A stretch of DNA of 21,195 nucleotides from Rickettsiales bacterium (GTDB lineage Bacteria; Pseudomonadota; Alphaproteobacteria; Rickettsiales; UBA1997), in assembly GCA_947496905.1 (NCBI GenBank), contig CANMEW010000010.1, positions 1 through 21,195 on the forward strand, given 5' to 3'. Under the pieces are notes generated by a model. The model made no database searches, was not told the origin of the DNA, and saw only the letters and a program-made list of their open reading frames with translations. The stretch's first letter is position 1. Each line of letters starts with the position of its first letter. Below, piece by piece: positions 7,519-15,441 of this stretch. A program made the position numbers and the translations under genes.

Positions 7519-8430
7519 TTAATTTAATTTGTTGATGAGGTGCTGCACCTTCTCAAAATCGTCAAATTTAATTGAGATTCTTCCACTATTTTTGAAGGAA
7601 TTGTAGGAAATTTTTGTCTCCATCCCAATTGATTCTGACAGCTTGCTACCTAGCTTTGTGAGATGCTCTCCATTGATGAATTTAATTTTTGACTCAGTCC
7701 TAACCAGAAGAGGAACATTGTGGATTTTTTCCATTCTCTCGTCGCGGACTAACTCTTCAGCATCTCGAACAGTGAGTGATTTGGAGATGATTTTTTTTGC
7801 TAATTTTTCTGGATCGCTGGAGCTGATGATGGCGCGCGCGTGACCCATGGAAATGAGTTTTTGGTCGAGCAATTCGCGCACTGTTTGCGGCAAGGTTAGA
7901 AGTCGCAAAAGATTCGCAATGTGACTGCGACTTTTACCAACCATTTTGGCGATTTGATCGTGAGCGTGAGAAAATTCCTCGACCAATCTTTTGTAGCCGT
8001 TTGCTTCCTCAATCACTGACAGATCAGACCTTTGAATATTCTCGATGAGTGCTAGTTCCAAGGCTTCGCGATTATTAATTTTTTTCACAATCGCTGCAAT
8101 TTTTGACAGTCCGGCAATTATTGTGGCACGGAATCTTCTTTCTCCGGCGATGATTTCGTAGCGATCTTCCTCGCCAATTTTACGCAAAATTATTGGCTGA
8201 ATTAACCCGCTTTCTTTGATTGAATCAGCAAGCTCAGTTAGCTCAGCTTTGGCAAAATTTTTTCTCGGCTGATAAATTCCTGCGACAATTTTTTTGACAT
8301 CTATTAGCTCAACGAGCTTGTGACCATGGGTATTCGCCGCCATTTGGCTTTGCGATTTATTTTCTCCCAATAGCGAGGCTAAGCCTCTACCGAGCTTTCT
8401 TTCCGGAGTTAAAGTTTCGTTAACTTTCAT
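7519..8430 (-). CDS. parB: Chromosome partition protein ParB
   Basis: ParB/Spo0J family CTPase and DNA clamp of 303 residues that loads at parS sites. The N-terminal KLGRGLASLLGE (12-23) is the typical ParA-contacting segment. The CTP-binding domain shows IYQPRKNF (52-59), GLIQPIILRK and IIAGERRFRA (93-102), then LIENIQRSDLS (128-138). The helix-turn-helix is HDQIAKMVGKSRSHIANLLRLLTLP at about 157-181. A C-terminal dimerisation segment follows. The start codon lies inside parA (11-bp overlap), implying translational coupling. A parS-like site lies just upstream of parA. Confidence 0.95.
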   Translation of the reverse strand: MKVNETLTPERKLGRGLASLLGENKSQSQMAANTHGHKLVELIDVKKIVAGIYQPRKNFAKAELTELADSIKESGLIQPIILRKIGEEDRYEIIAGERRFRATIIAGLSKIAAIVKKINNREALELALIENIQRSDLSVIEEANGYKRLVEEFSHAHDQIAKMVGKSRSHIANLLRLLTLPQTVRELLDQKLISMGHARAIISSSDPEKLAKKIISKSLTVRDAEELVRDERMEKIHNVPLLVRTESKIKFINGEHLTKLGSKLSESIGMETKISYNSFKNSGRISIKFDDFEKVQHLINKLN

Positions 8431-9208
8431 GTTTTTCCTTTGCGGTAATTTCTTGAGCGAGGTTGATGTAGGAAACAGACCCAGAGCATTTCGAATCGTA
8501 AATTATCCCAGGGACACCGTGAGATGGGGCTTCAGATAGGCGAACATTTCTTGGGATAACATTTTTAAAAACCTTGTCCTGCAAAAAGTCGCGCACGTCG
8601 AGCTCCACCTGCTCGGTTAATTTATTCCTGCGGTCATGCATGGTTAGAATGATGCCGCCAATTTCTAGGTCGTGATTTAAATTTTCTTTCACTAATTCCA
8701 GAGTTGTGAGCAAATGGCTCAATCCTTCGAGGGAAAAAAATTCGCATTGCATCGGAATCAGAATTGAATCCGAGGCGATTAAAGCATTGATGGTTAACAT
8801 TCCAAGCGATGGAGGACAGTCGATGAAAATATGGTCAAAATCTTGGAGTAGATCTTGCAACGCAATGCGCAGTAGGAATTCCCTTTTCTCGACATTAGCT
8901 AATTCAATTTCACAGGCAGACAGATCAACGGTTGAAGTAACAATTTGTAGATTCGGAATTTTAGTTGGGAGTAGCGCCTCTTTGATTGAGCAAGAGCCAA
9001 TTAAGATTTCGTAAATCGTTTTTTGTCTTTGCGATTGCTCAATGCCAAGCCCAGTGCTGGCATTGCCCTGAGGGTCGATGTCGATTAGTAGAGTCTTTTT
9101 CCCCATCGCCGCAAAAGCCGCAGCAAGATTCACCGCAGTCGTGGTTTTCCCTACCCCGCCCTTCTGATTTACGACAGAAAAAATTTTTGCTCGTTTGTGA
9201 TTGCTCAT
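8420..9208 (-). CDS. parA: Chromosome partition ATPase ParA
   Basis: ParA/Soj ATPase of 262 residues that binds DNA non-specifically and moves ParB-parS complexes. The deviant Walker A motif is NQKGGVGKTT at 14-23, Walker A' is LLIDIDPQGNASTGLG at about 40-55, and Walker B is FIDCPPSLGMLTINAL at about 128-143. Length is typical of the chromosomal type without an N-terminal DNA-binding domain. The start ATG at 9208 directly precedes the conserved KIFSVVNQKGG strand. The usual upstream neighbours gidA/gidB are absent here; tadA precedes it instead, after a 73-bp gap with the parS-like site. Confidence 0.96.
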   Translation of the reverse strand: MSNHKRAKIFSVVNQKGGVGKTTTAVNLAAAFAAMGKKTLLIDIDPQGNASTGLGIEQSQRQKTIYEILIGSCSIKEALLPTKIPNLQIVTSTVDLSACEIELANVEKREFLLRIALQDLLQDFDHIFIDCPPSLGMLTINALIASDSILIPMQCEFFSLEGLSHLLTTLELVKENLNHDLEIGGIILTMHDRRNKLTEQVELDVRDFLQDKVFKNVIPRNVRLSEAPSHGVPGIIYDSKCSGSVSYINLAQEITAKEKHES

Positions 9209-9266
9209 CTCTAGCTAGTTGATAAATAATAACTTCAGGATGCCTCTGAATCTTCGGTAAAACCTA

Positions 9267-9282
9267 CGTTCCACGTGAAGCT
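9267..9282. promoter_or_regulatory. Candidate parS site upstream of parA
   Basis: CGTTCCACGTGAAGCT contains the palindromic core CACGTG and matches the canonical parS TGTTTCACGTGAAACA at 12 of 16 positions. It touches the tadA stop and lies about 60 bp upstream of the parA start, a usual place for parS. No second copy was noticed in the window. Confidence 0.6.
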
Positions 9283-9725
9283 CACCTCTTTGTTTTAAAA
9301 AAATCTTTTAGCAATTTTTTGGATTCTTCGGCGGCAATTCCAGAATAAACTTCTGGCCGATGATGGCAGGATGTGCTGCTGAAAATTTTGGCACCATTTT
9401 CAACTGCTCCAAATTTTTGGTCAGATGCCGCGTAGTAAACTCTTTTTATTCGCGCCAAAGAAATTGCCGACGCGCACATCGCGCAAGGCTCTAATGTTGA
9501 GTAAATATCGCAACCATCAAGTCTTGAGGAATTTTTTATTTCTGTAGCTTGACGAATGGCTAAAATTTCAGCGTGGGCAGTTGGGTCACTCAAAGTTAAA
9601 TTTTGGTTGTGAGTAGAGGCAATAATTTTGCCATTCTCAACAATTACCGACCCAATCGGCACCTCATTTTTTTCGGAAGCTATTCTTGCCTGCCTCAAAG
9701 CCTCATCCATAAAAATATTCTTCAC
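9282..9725 (-). CDS. tadA: tRNA adenosine(34) deaminase TadA
   Basis: Zinc deaminase of 147 residues that converts the wobble adenosine of tRNA-Arg(ACG) to inosine. The catalytic motifs are TAHAEILAIRQA with His51 and Glu53 (proton shuttle) and EPCAMCASAI with Cys81 and Cys84; these His and Cys residues bind zinc. The N-terminus EALRQARIASEKNEVPIGSV is characteristic. The likely start is a GTG at 9725 that overlaps the tatD stop in a GTGA; an in-frame ATG lies five codons later at 9710. The 4-bp overlap implies translation coupled to tatD. Confidence 0.94.
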   Translation of the reverse strand: MKNIFMDEALRQARIASEKNEVPIGSVIVENGKIIASTHNQNLTLSDPTAHAEILAIRQATEIKNSSRLDGCDIYSTLEPCAMCASAISLARIKRVYYAASDQKFGAVENGAKIFSSTSCHHRPEVYSGIAAEESKKLLKDFFKTKR

Positions 9726-10609
9726 AGCGCCCCAACTTTTTTAAAAATTTTTAAAAAGTTTTTCGTGGTTTCCTCAGCAATTTTTTCTGCAGTTAGACCT
9801 TTTAATTCAGCGATAAAATCGACGACATGCTTGGTGAGAGATGGTTGATTAATTTTACCGCGATGTGGTTCTGGCGCCAAATAGGGCGAATCAGTTTCGA
9901 CTAACAAAAATTCCAAGGGCAAAAATTTTACAATTTCCTGAAGTGCGGAGGCATTTTTAAAAGTAACGATGCCAGAAATTGAGATGTAGATTCCTAGGTC
10001 TAAAGCCTGCCTGGCCAATTCTTTCGAACTAGAGAAGCAATGTAGAAGAGCTGGAAATGTCGAGTTTTTTTGCTCTGACTGTAAAATTTCCATCATGTCC
10101 AAATCGGAATCGCGGCTGTGAATTATTACTGGAAGATCATTCGTTTGAGAGGCGTGAATATGCTCAAGAAAACTAATTTTTTGCAGATCAATCGCGGACT
10201 TGTCATGGTAGTAATCCAATCCAGTTTCACCAATCCCAATAATTTTTGGATGCTCTGCGCAAATTTTAATAATTTCTGCGGCGGTAATTTTTGGCTGCTC
10301 AACAACGTTGCAGGGATGGATTCCTATTGATGCGTAAATGAAGTCGTAGCTTTTTGTGTAGCTCAAAAGCCTCTCAATCTCAGTAATTTTTGTACAAATT
10401 GTTTGCAGAATTTTTACGTTATTCGCCAAAGAATTTTTGACCACTTCCTCCAGTTTTAATCCGCGCTCTTCAATCAAATCTAGGTGGCAATGGCTGTCGA
10501 CAATGTAACCAATCAAATTGCTCTGCACTGAATGAATCCGCGCATCCGCAATAGATTTATTTTTTTTAAAAAGTCCGGCTTCTTCAATCAGATTCGGCAT
10601 ATTGGACAT
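9722..10609 (-). CDS. tatD: TatD family metal-dependent hydrolase/DNase
   Basis: TIM-barrel metalloenzyme of the amidohydrolase superfamily; family members act as 3'-5' DNases and D-aminoacyl-tRNA deacylases. Metal-binding motifs in order: VDSHCHLD at 37-44 (His40, His42), IGIGETGLDYYHD, VIIHSRDSD, LLHCFSSSKE and LVETDSPYLAPEPHRG. Homologues normally begin right at the first strand (xxVDSHCHLD), whereas this frame has about 33 extra residues, so the true start may be the TTG at 10516 rather than the ATG at 10609. The extra segment is antisense to the possible 5' end of comEC. The stop overlaps the tadA start by 4 bp. Function is clear at family level only. Confidence 0.92.
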   Translation of the reverse strand: MSNMPNLIEEAGLFKKNKSIADARIHSVQSNLIGYIVDSHCHLDLIEERGLKLEEVVKNSLANNVKILQTICTKITEIERLLSYTKSYDFIYASIGIHPCNVVEQPKITAAEIIKICAEHPKIIGIGETGLDYYHDKSAIDLQKISFLEHIHASQTNDLPVIIHSRDSDLDMMEILQSEQKNSTFPALLHCFSSSKELARQALDLGIYISISGIVTFKNASALQEIVKFLPLEFLLVETDSPYLAPEPHRGKINQPSLTKHVVDFIAELKGLTAEKIAEETTKNFLKIFKKVGAL

Positions 10610-12940
10610 TTGATGCGTGGGTTAAAAATTTCAGAAAAAAATGCCCCTAGTTCCGCCACTTACTACTGCGCAGCAAACGCGGAACCTCCCCCTAAACAGG
10701 TGGATGATTTCTTGCCGTGGTTGCCAGCTTTTTTTGGCTTCGGCGTCGCATTTTATTTTAGCTTCGAAGTTAGTTTTTTGGGAAAAATTTCTACCCTCTC
10801 CATCCTTCTACTCACCTCTCTTCTCCTCTCTTTTTTAAATCGCGATTCACGCAGATCTCTTCTCTTTGTTTCTTGCAGCACCTTTTTGCTCGGAAGTTTT
10901 TACGCTCATTTTTATCCAAAAATCTTTCTCAAACAAACTGAAGTCACCGGAAAAATTTACGTTGACGGTGTTGGAAAAATTGAATCGGTAAGAAAATTTT
11001 ACAATTCTGCGAATGGTCGTCAAGGAGTGAATTTATTGATCTCGGAGCCGAAATTGTACCGCGCAGCCTTTGTTGAAAAAAAGAAAAAAATAAAAAAGCC
11101 AAGAAAGAAGCGGTTAGTTCAAGCAGAGCAAGACAATCCCACTAAGCTCATCAAGAAGCCACGAAAGAAAAAATCTCCAAAAAAAATTAGCGACAAAAAA
11201 TTTGAAACCCACTCTCTGAATCTTGAAGGGGCGCAGGAAATTGACCGCAAATTTTTGGACTATTCAAAAAATTACCAGCAGGTGGCGTGGCGCACCATCA
11301 ATGGTCATGAAACTTTCCCAAACCCACCACAAAAAATTTCAGTCAATTTGGTGGGGAATTTTCAGAATCTCGCCGTCAATGACGTGGTCTCGATGCGCAT
11401 GATGTTGCAACCGCCAAATGCCAAAGAATTTCCCGATGATTTTGATTTTGCGCTTGATGCTAAAATGAAGAAAATTGGCGCTTACGGCTTTGTTTTGGGG
11501 GAGGTAAAGATTGTCGAAAAGTCAGCAATTTCTAGCTCTGATGAGTGGTTTGCTTCCTTGCGAGAGAATATTCGCGGTAAAATTTTTGCCACGCTGCGCG
11601 GCGATTCCGGCGCAATCGCTTCTGCACTTTTAATTGGGGATCAGAGTCAAATCTCCAAAGATTTAATGGGTAAAATTAGGAACTCAGGGCTAGCTCATCT
11701 TCTTTCCATCTCTGGCTTTCATCTCGCGCTTGCTGGGGCAATTTTTTTTCTTGGCACGCGCTTTGCCTTGTCTCGCAGCGAATATTTAACTCTCCATTTT
11801 GATTTAAAAAAAATCGCCTCAATCGCCTCAATTTTTGCCACCTATTTTTATTTAAAAATTGCCGGATCACCGCTGCCCGCTCAGCGCGCCTTCTTGATGG
11901 TGCTTTTCGTTTTAATCGCTCTGTTTGTTGGTGAAAAAATTAATGCGAGAAGGGCGGTAATGACCGCCATTTTACTGCTGATCCTATTCAATCCCTACGC
12001 TGTTTTTAACATTAGTTTTCAACTTTCTTTTGCAGCAATTCTAACTCTCGGAGTCTTTTACGATGAGCTTTCCAAGGTGATTAGGCAAAATTATAATCGC
12101 GGTTTTTTCAGAAAATTTTTACGTTATTTTTTGGAAATAACTGCGGTCTCAATTTTGATCCAAATCGCCACCTTACCCTTTTTGATGCACTCATTTCAAA
12201 ACGCCGCCATTCTTGGGTTCGTAGCAAATATTTTAGCGATTCCATTGACCAGTTTTTTAGTGATGCCGCTGGGATTTTTGGCATTACTCCTAATGCCGCT
12301 TCACTTGGAAAGGCATGCTTTGTTTTTGATGGAAAAGGGAATTTTTCTCCTCGAAAAAATCGCAATTCTTATTGCAGAAATAGACTATTCTTACTTCGCC
12401 AGCCAACTCCTGTCAAGTCTTGGACTCGTAATCGCAATTCTTGGATTGCTGCTAATTTGTCTGACAAAAAGTCGGCTACGTTTTATTGGAATTGTGGTAT
12501 TTGCACTTTCCTTCACGACGTTTTTTTTCAATCAAAAACCAGACATTTTATTTGATGGTGAGCAGAAATTTTTTGCTCTCTTTGACGAAAAAAATGGGAT
12601 GGTTTTTTCTAAAAAACTAAGACCTTCGAAGCAGCGTGAATTGTGGATGAGGAAGATGGGCGAAGATGAGTTTCGCGTTTTTGATCACGACATTTGTGAC
12701 GAAAAAAAATGCGTGATTGAGAAGGGTGGGAAGAAAATTCTAGTGCTGCTTGGTAGAAATAAAATTTCTGAGATTTGCGATGGAAGTTTTGACGTGCTAG
12801 TGAATTTGACCGCGAAATACACGCTGCCGGCATGCATCTCAAGCGACAAAATAAAAATCGATAATTTCGATTTTTACCAAAAAGGCGGACATTTTTTCTA
12901 CTTTAGCGGTGACAAGTTTTTGATCCAAACCACTCGATGA
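10532..12940 (+). CDS. comEC: ComEC/Rec2 family DNA-uptake channel
   Basis: Multi-pass inner-membrane protein, 802 residues from the first ATG or 775 from the ATG at 10613, thought to carry transforming DNA across the membrane. The N-terminal hydrophobic segments and a DUF4131-like region are followed by the competence domain with SGLAHLLSISGFHLALAG, PLPAQRAFLMVLFVLIAL and NPYAVFNISFQLSFAAIL, then more membrane helices. The C-terminal soluble part (from about 670, PDILFDGEQKFFALFDEKNG) lacks the HxHxDH metallo-beta-lactamase motif of Bacillus-type ComEC, as seen in other alphaproteobacterial forms. Residues about 180-222 form a strongly basic insert with a repeated IKKPRKK. The start at 10532 would overlap tatD on the other strand by 78 bp; the ATG at 10613 avoids this. 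No other competence gene is present. Confidence 0.93.
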   Translation: MNPRIRNRFIFFKKSGFFNQIRHIGHLMRGLKISEKNAPSSATYYCAANAEPPPKQVDDFLPWLPAFFGFGVAFYFSFEVSFLGKISTLSILLLTSLLLSFLNRDSRRSLLFVSCSTFLLGSFYAHFYPKIFLKQTEVTGKIYVDGVGKIESVRKFYNSANGRQGVNLLISEPKLYRAAFVEKKKKIKKPRKKRLVQAEQDNPTKLIKKPRKKKSPKKISDKKFETHSLNLEGAQEIDRKFLDYSKNYQQVAWRTINGHETFPNPPQKISVNLVGNFQNLAVNDVVSMRMMLQPPNAKEFPDDFDFALDAKMKKIGAYGFVLGEVKIVEKSAISSSDEWFASLRENIRGKIFATLRGDSGAIASALLIGDQSQISKDLMGKIRNSGLAHLLSISGFHLALAGAIFFLGTRFALSRSEYLTLHFDLKKIASIASIFATYFYLKIAGSPLPAQRAFLMVLFVLIALFVGEKINARRAVMTAILLLILFNPYAVFNISFQLSFAAILTLGVFYDELSKVIRQNYNRGFFRKFLRYFLEITAVSILIQIATLPFLMHSFQNAAILGFVANILAIPLTSFLVMPLGFLALLLMPLHLERHALFLMEKGIFLLEKIAILIAEIDYSYFASQLLSSLGLVIAILGLLLICLTKSRLRFIGIVVFALSFTTFFFNQKPDILFDGEQKFFALFDEKNGMVFSKKLRPSKQRELWMRKMGEDEFRVFDHDICDEKKCVIEKGGKKILVLLGRNKISEICDGSFDVLVNLTAKYTLPACISSDKIKIDNFDFYQKGGHFFYFSGDKFLIQTTR

Positions 12941-12941
12941 T

Positions 12942-12989
12942 TATACCAGAGCTGAGAGGTTCCTTCAGGTTTCAAGGAGCTCTGGTATA
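12942..12989. terminator. Long hairpin shared by the convergent ends of comEC and lon
   Basis: TATACCAGAGCT (12942-12953) and AGCTCTGGTATA (12978-12989) are perfect 12-bp inverted repeats with a 24-base loop that has a further weak CCTT/AAGG pairing. The hairpin starts 2 bp after the comEC stop and contains the last codons and stop of lon. There is no clear U-run, so it may be a bidirectional terminator of weak type or an mRNA 3'-end structure. Confidence 0.55.
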
Positions 12990-15320
12990 TTTGCGGACTC
13001 TAGTCACTAAACATTCTTTCAGCGCTTCCTCAATTCGTGAAATTGTTTTGATTTCAATTTTGTCCAAAACCTCTTTTGGCATTTCCTCCAAATCCTTTTT
13101 GTTAAATTCGGGAATCAGAACCGTTTTGATGCCTCCACGCAAAGCGGCGAGCAATTTTTCTTTCAAACCACCAATCTCTAGCACCTTACCAGTCAATGTA
13201 ATTTCTCCGGTCATTGCGATGTCTTTCCTGATCGGTCTGTCACTTAAAGCAGACATCAGAGCGACGCAAAGAGCGACGCCGGCAGAAGGTCCATCTTTTG
13301 GGGTGGCACCTTCTGGAACGTGGATGTGGAAGTCGTATTTGTTAAATTTTTTCGCATCAATTTTAAGAGATTTAGCAATTGATCGAGCGTAGCTCAGGGC
13401 TGCATGCGCTGATTCCTTCATGACGTCACCCAACTGTCCGGTAATTTGAATTTTGCCGCTGCCTTCAAATTTTAGTGCTTCGATGTCTAGTAAGTCCCCA
13501 CCATATTCCGTATAGGCAAGTCCCGTTGCCACTCCGATTAAATCCTTTTCCTTGGCGATGCCGTAACTACGCTTCTCAATACCAGCATATTTGTGTAAAT
13601 TTTTGGCGGTGATGCGCAGAGATTCAGATTTTTTGGTGACGATTTCCTTCGCAGCTTTGCGTGCTAAATTAGCAATCTCACGACTTAAATTGCGGACTCC
13701 GGCTTCAAAAGTGTAGCGACGAATCAGTGTTAAAATTGATTCATCATCGATGGTCAGCTCGTTTTTTGTCAGACCATTTTCGCTACGCTGCTTGTTGAGC
13801 AGATGGTCTTTGGCAATGTGTAGTTTCTCACTTTCAGTGTAGCCGGAAAGCTTAATGATTTCCATGCGATCGCGAAGCGGCACCGGAATTGTATTCACGC
13901 TGTTCGCCGTGGCAACGAACATTACTTTGGAAAGGTCGTAATCTACCTCAAGGTAATGGTCGGAAAAAACTGAATTTTGTTCGGGATCCAAAACTTCCAA
14001 AAGCGCTGAAGATGGGTCGCCGCGGAAATCATGCGACATTTTGTCAACCTCATCCAGAAGCATCAGAGGGTTGATGGTTTGCGCTTTGCGCATCGACTGA
14101 ATAATGCGCCCTGGCATTGATCCGATGTAAGTTCGGCGGTGCCCACGAATTTCTGATTCATCGCGCATTCCACCCAAAGAAACTTTGACATATTTGCGAT
14201 TGAGTGCCTCAGCAATTGATTTTGCCAAAGATGTTTTTCCCACGCCGGGAGCGCCAACTAGGCACAAAATTGGACCTTTAGAATCTTTGGTTTTCATCTG
14301 CACCGCGATGAATTCGAGAATGCGTTCTTTGATTTTGTCGAGACCATAATGGTGCTTGTCGAGAATCTTCTTGGCTTTGTTTAGGTCGCCAGTGGGCGTG
14401 GTTTTTTTATCCCAAGGCAGAGAACAAATCCAATCGAGATAATTACGCACCACGCCTGATTCAGAAGAATAAGGATTCATTTTATCCAATTTTTTTATCT
14501 CAGTGTCGCATTTTTTTCTTACTTCCTTCGTCAGCTTTAATTTTGCCAGCTTGTCCTTGATCTCATTGGTCTCATTCTCTTCATCTTGACCAAGTTCCTT
14601 CTTAATATTTTTGATTTGCTCATTGAGGTAGAGCTCCTTCTGATGCTTAGTAAATTTGTCTTGGATCGATTTACTAATCCGCTCTTCCGCCTGACCAATG
14701 GCTATTTCGGACTGCAACATCTCCAACAATTTGTAGAGTTTTTTTGCCAGATCCTCTTCTGCTAAAACTTGCTGCTTGTCCTTCACTGCGCCGCCGATGT
14801 AGGTGGCGATCAGATAAGCCATTTCGTAAGGTGAGCGCACCTTCGCAATCGAAGACAAAACTTCTGGAGAAACGCGCTTGTTGAATTGTCCATATTTAGT
14901 GAAGTTTTCGATGCAGGCCTTGATGAGACCAAGCATCTCTTTGTCATCAGTGGCAAATTTTTTCTCGAGACCAATCTCCACTTCGCAACTAAAGAACCGG
15001 TCAGTTGAAAGAATATTCTTTATTTTAGCGCTAGACAAGCCCTGCACTATTACCTTCAGGGTTCCATCGGGAGTAAGGATTGACTCAATAATGTTACAAA
15101 CCGTGCCGGTGTGGTAGATATTTTTCTGATCGAACGTGTCATGATCCGGATTGGTTTGAGTGACAACAAAAATTGGCAGTTTTAACCGGCGAGCCTCTTC
15201 CGCAGAATTAACTGATTTCTCTCTGCCTACCAAAATTGTGGTGGTCATTTGCGGAAAAATTACCACATCGCGCAGCGGCAAAGCATGTAAAATTCTTAGC
15301 TGAACTTGTTTCTCAGTCAT
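12972..15320 (-). CDS. lon: ATP-dependent protease Lon
   Basis: AAA+ serine protease degrading misfolded and regulatory proteins in the cytosol. With the ATG at 15320 it has 782 residues. An N-terminal substrate domain begins at LRILHALPLRDVVIFPQ. The ATPase has Walker A GAPGVGKTS at 356-364, Walker B LMLLDEVDKM near 419-428 and the sensor TANS. The protease domain has GATPKDGPSAGVAL with Ser679 and GEITLTGKVLEIGGLKEKLL with Lys722, the same residue numbers as the E. coli dyad. The frame stays open 51 codons further upstream, but those codons have no family resemblance. No clear Shine-Dalgarno site or heat-shock promoter was seen in the 121 bp before it. The last codons lie inside the hairpin shared with comEC. 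Confidence 0.97.
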   Translation of the reverse strand: MTEKQVQLRILHALPLRDVVIFPQMTTTILVGREKSVNSAEEARRLKLPIFVVTQTNPDHDTFDQKNIYHTGTVCNIIESILTPDGTLKVIVQGLSSAKIKNILSTDRFFSCEVEIGLEKKFATDDKEMLGLIKACIENFTKYGQFNKRVSPEVLSSIAKVRSPYEMAYLIATYIGGAVKDKQQVLAEEDLAKKLYKLLEMLQSEIAIGQAEERISKSIQDKFTKHQKELYLNEQIKNIKKELGQDEENETNEIKDKLAKLKLTKEVRKKCDTEIKKLDKMNPYSSESGVVRNYLDWICSLPWDKKTTPTGDLNKAKKILDKHHYGLDKIKERILEFIAVQMKTKDSKGPILCLVGAPGVGKTSLAKSIAEALNRKYVKVSLGGMRDESEIRGHRRTYIGSMPGRIIQSMRKAQTINPLMLLDEVDKMSHDFRGDPSSALLEVLDPEQNSVFSDHYLEVDYDLSKVMFVATANSVNTIPVPLRDRMEIIKLSGYTESEKLHIAKDHLLNKQRSENGLTKNELTIDDESILTLIRRYTFEAGVRNLSREIANLARKAAKEIVTKKSESLRITAKNLHKYAGIEKRSYGIAKEKDLIGVATGLAYTEYGGDLLDIEALKFEGSGKIQITGQLGDVMKESAHAALSYARSIAKSLKIDAKKFNKYDFHIHVPEGATPKDGPSAGVALCVALMSALSDRPIRKDIAMTGEITLTGKVLEIGGLKEKLLAALRGGIKTVLIPEFNKKDLEEMPKEVLDKIEIKTISRIEEALKECLVTRVRKYTRAP

Positions 15321-15441
15321 AGATAAATGAATGTGGAGTGATGTGACGGACCCTAGATAATTCAGGAGTAATTTTTTGGGTGATTGATCCGAGTAAGGGG
15401 GAAAAGTCGATCGGTAAGTATTAACCAATTTACAAATTACA

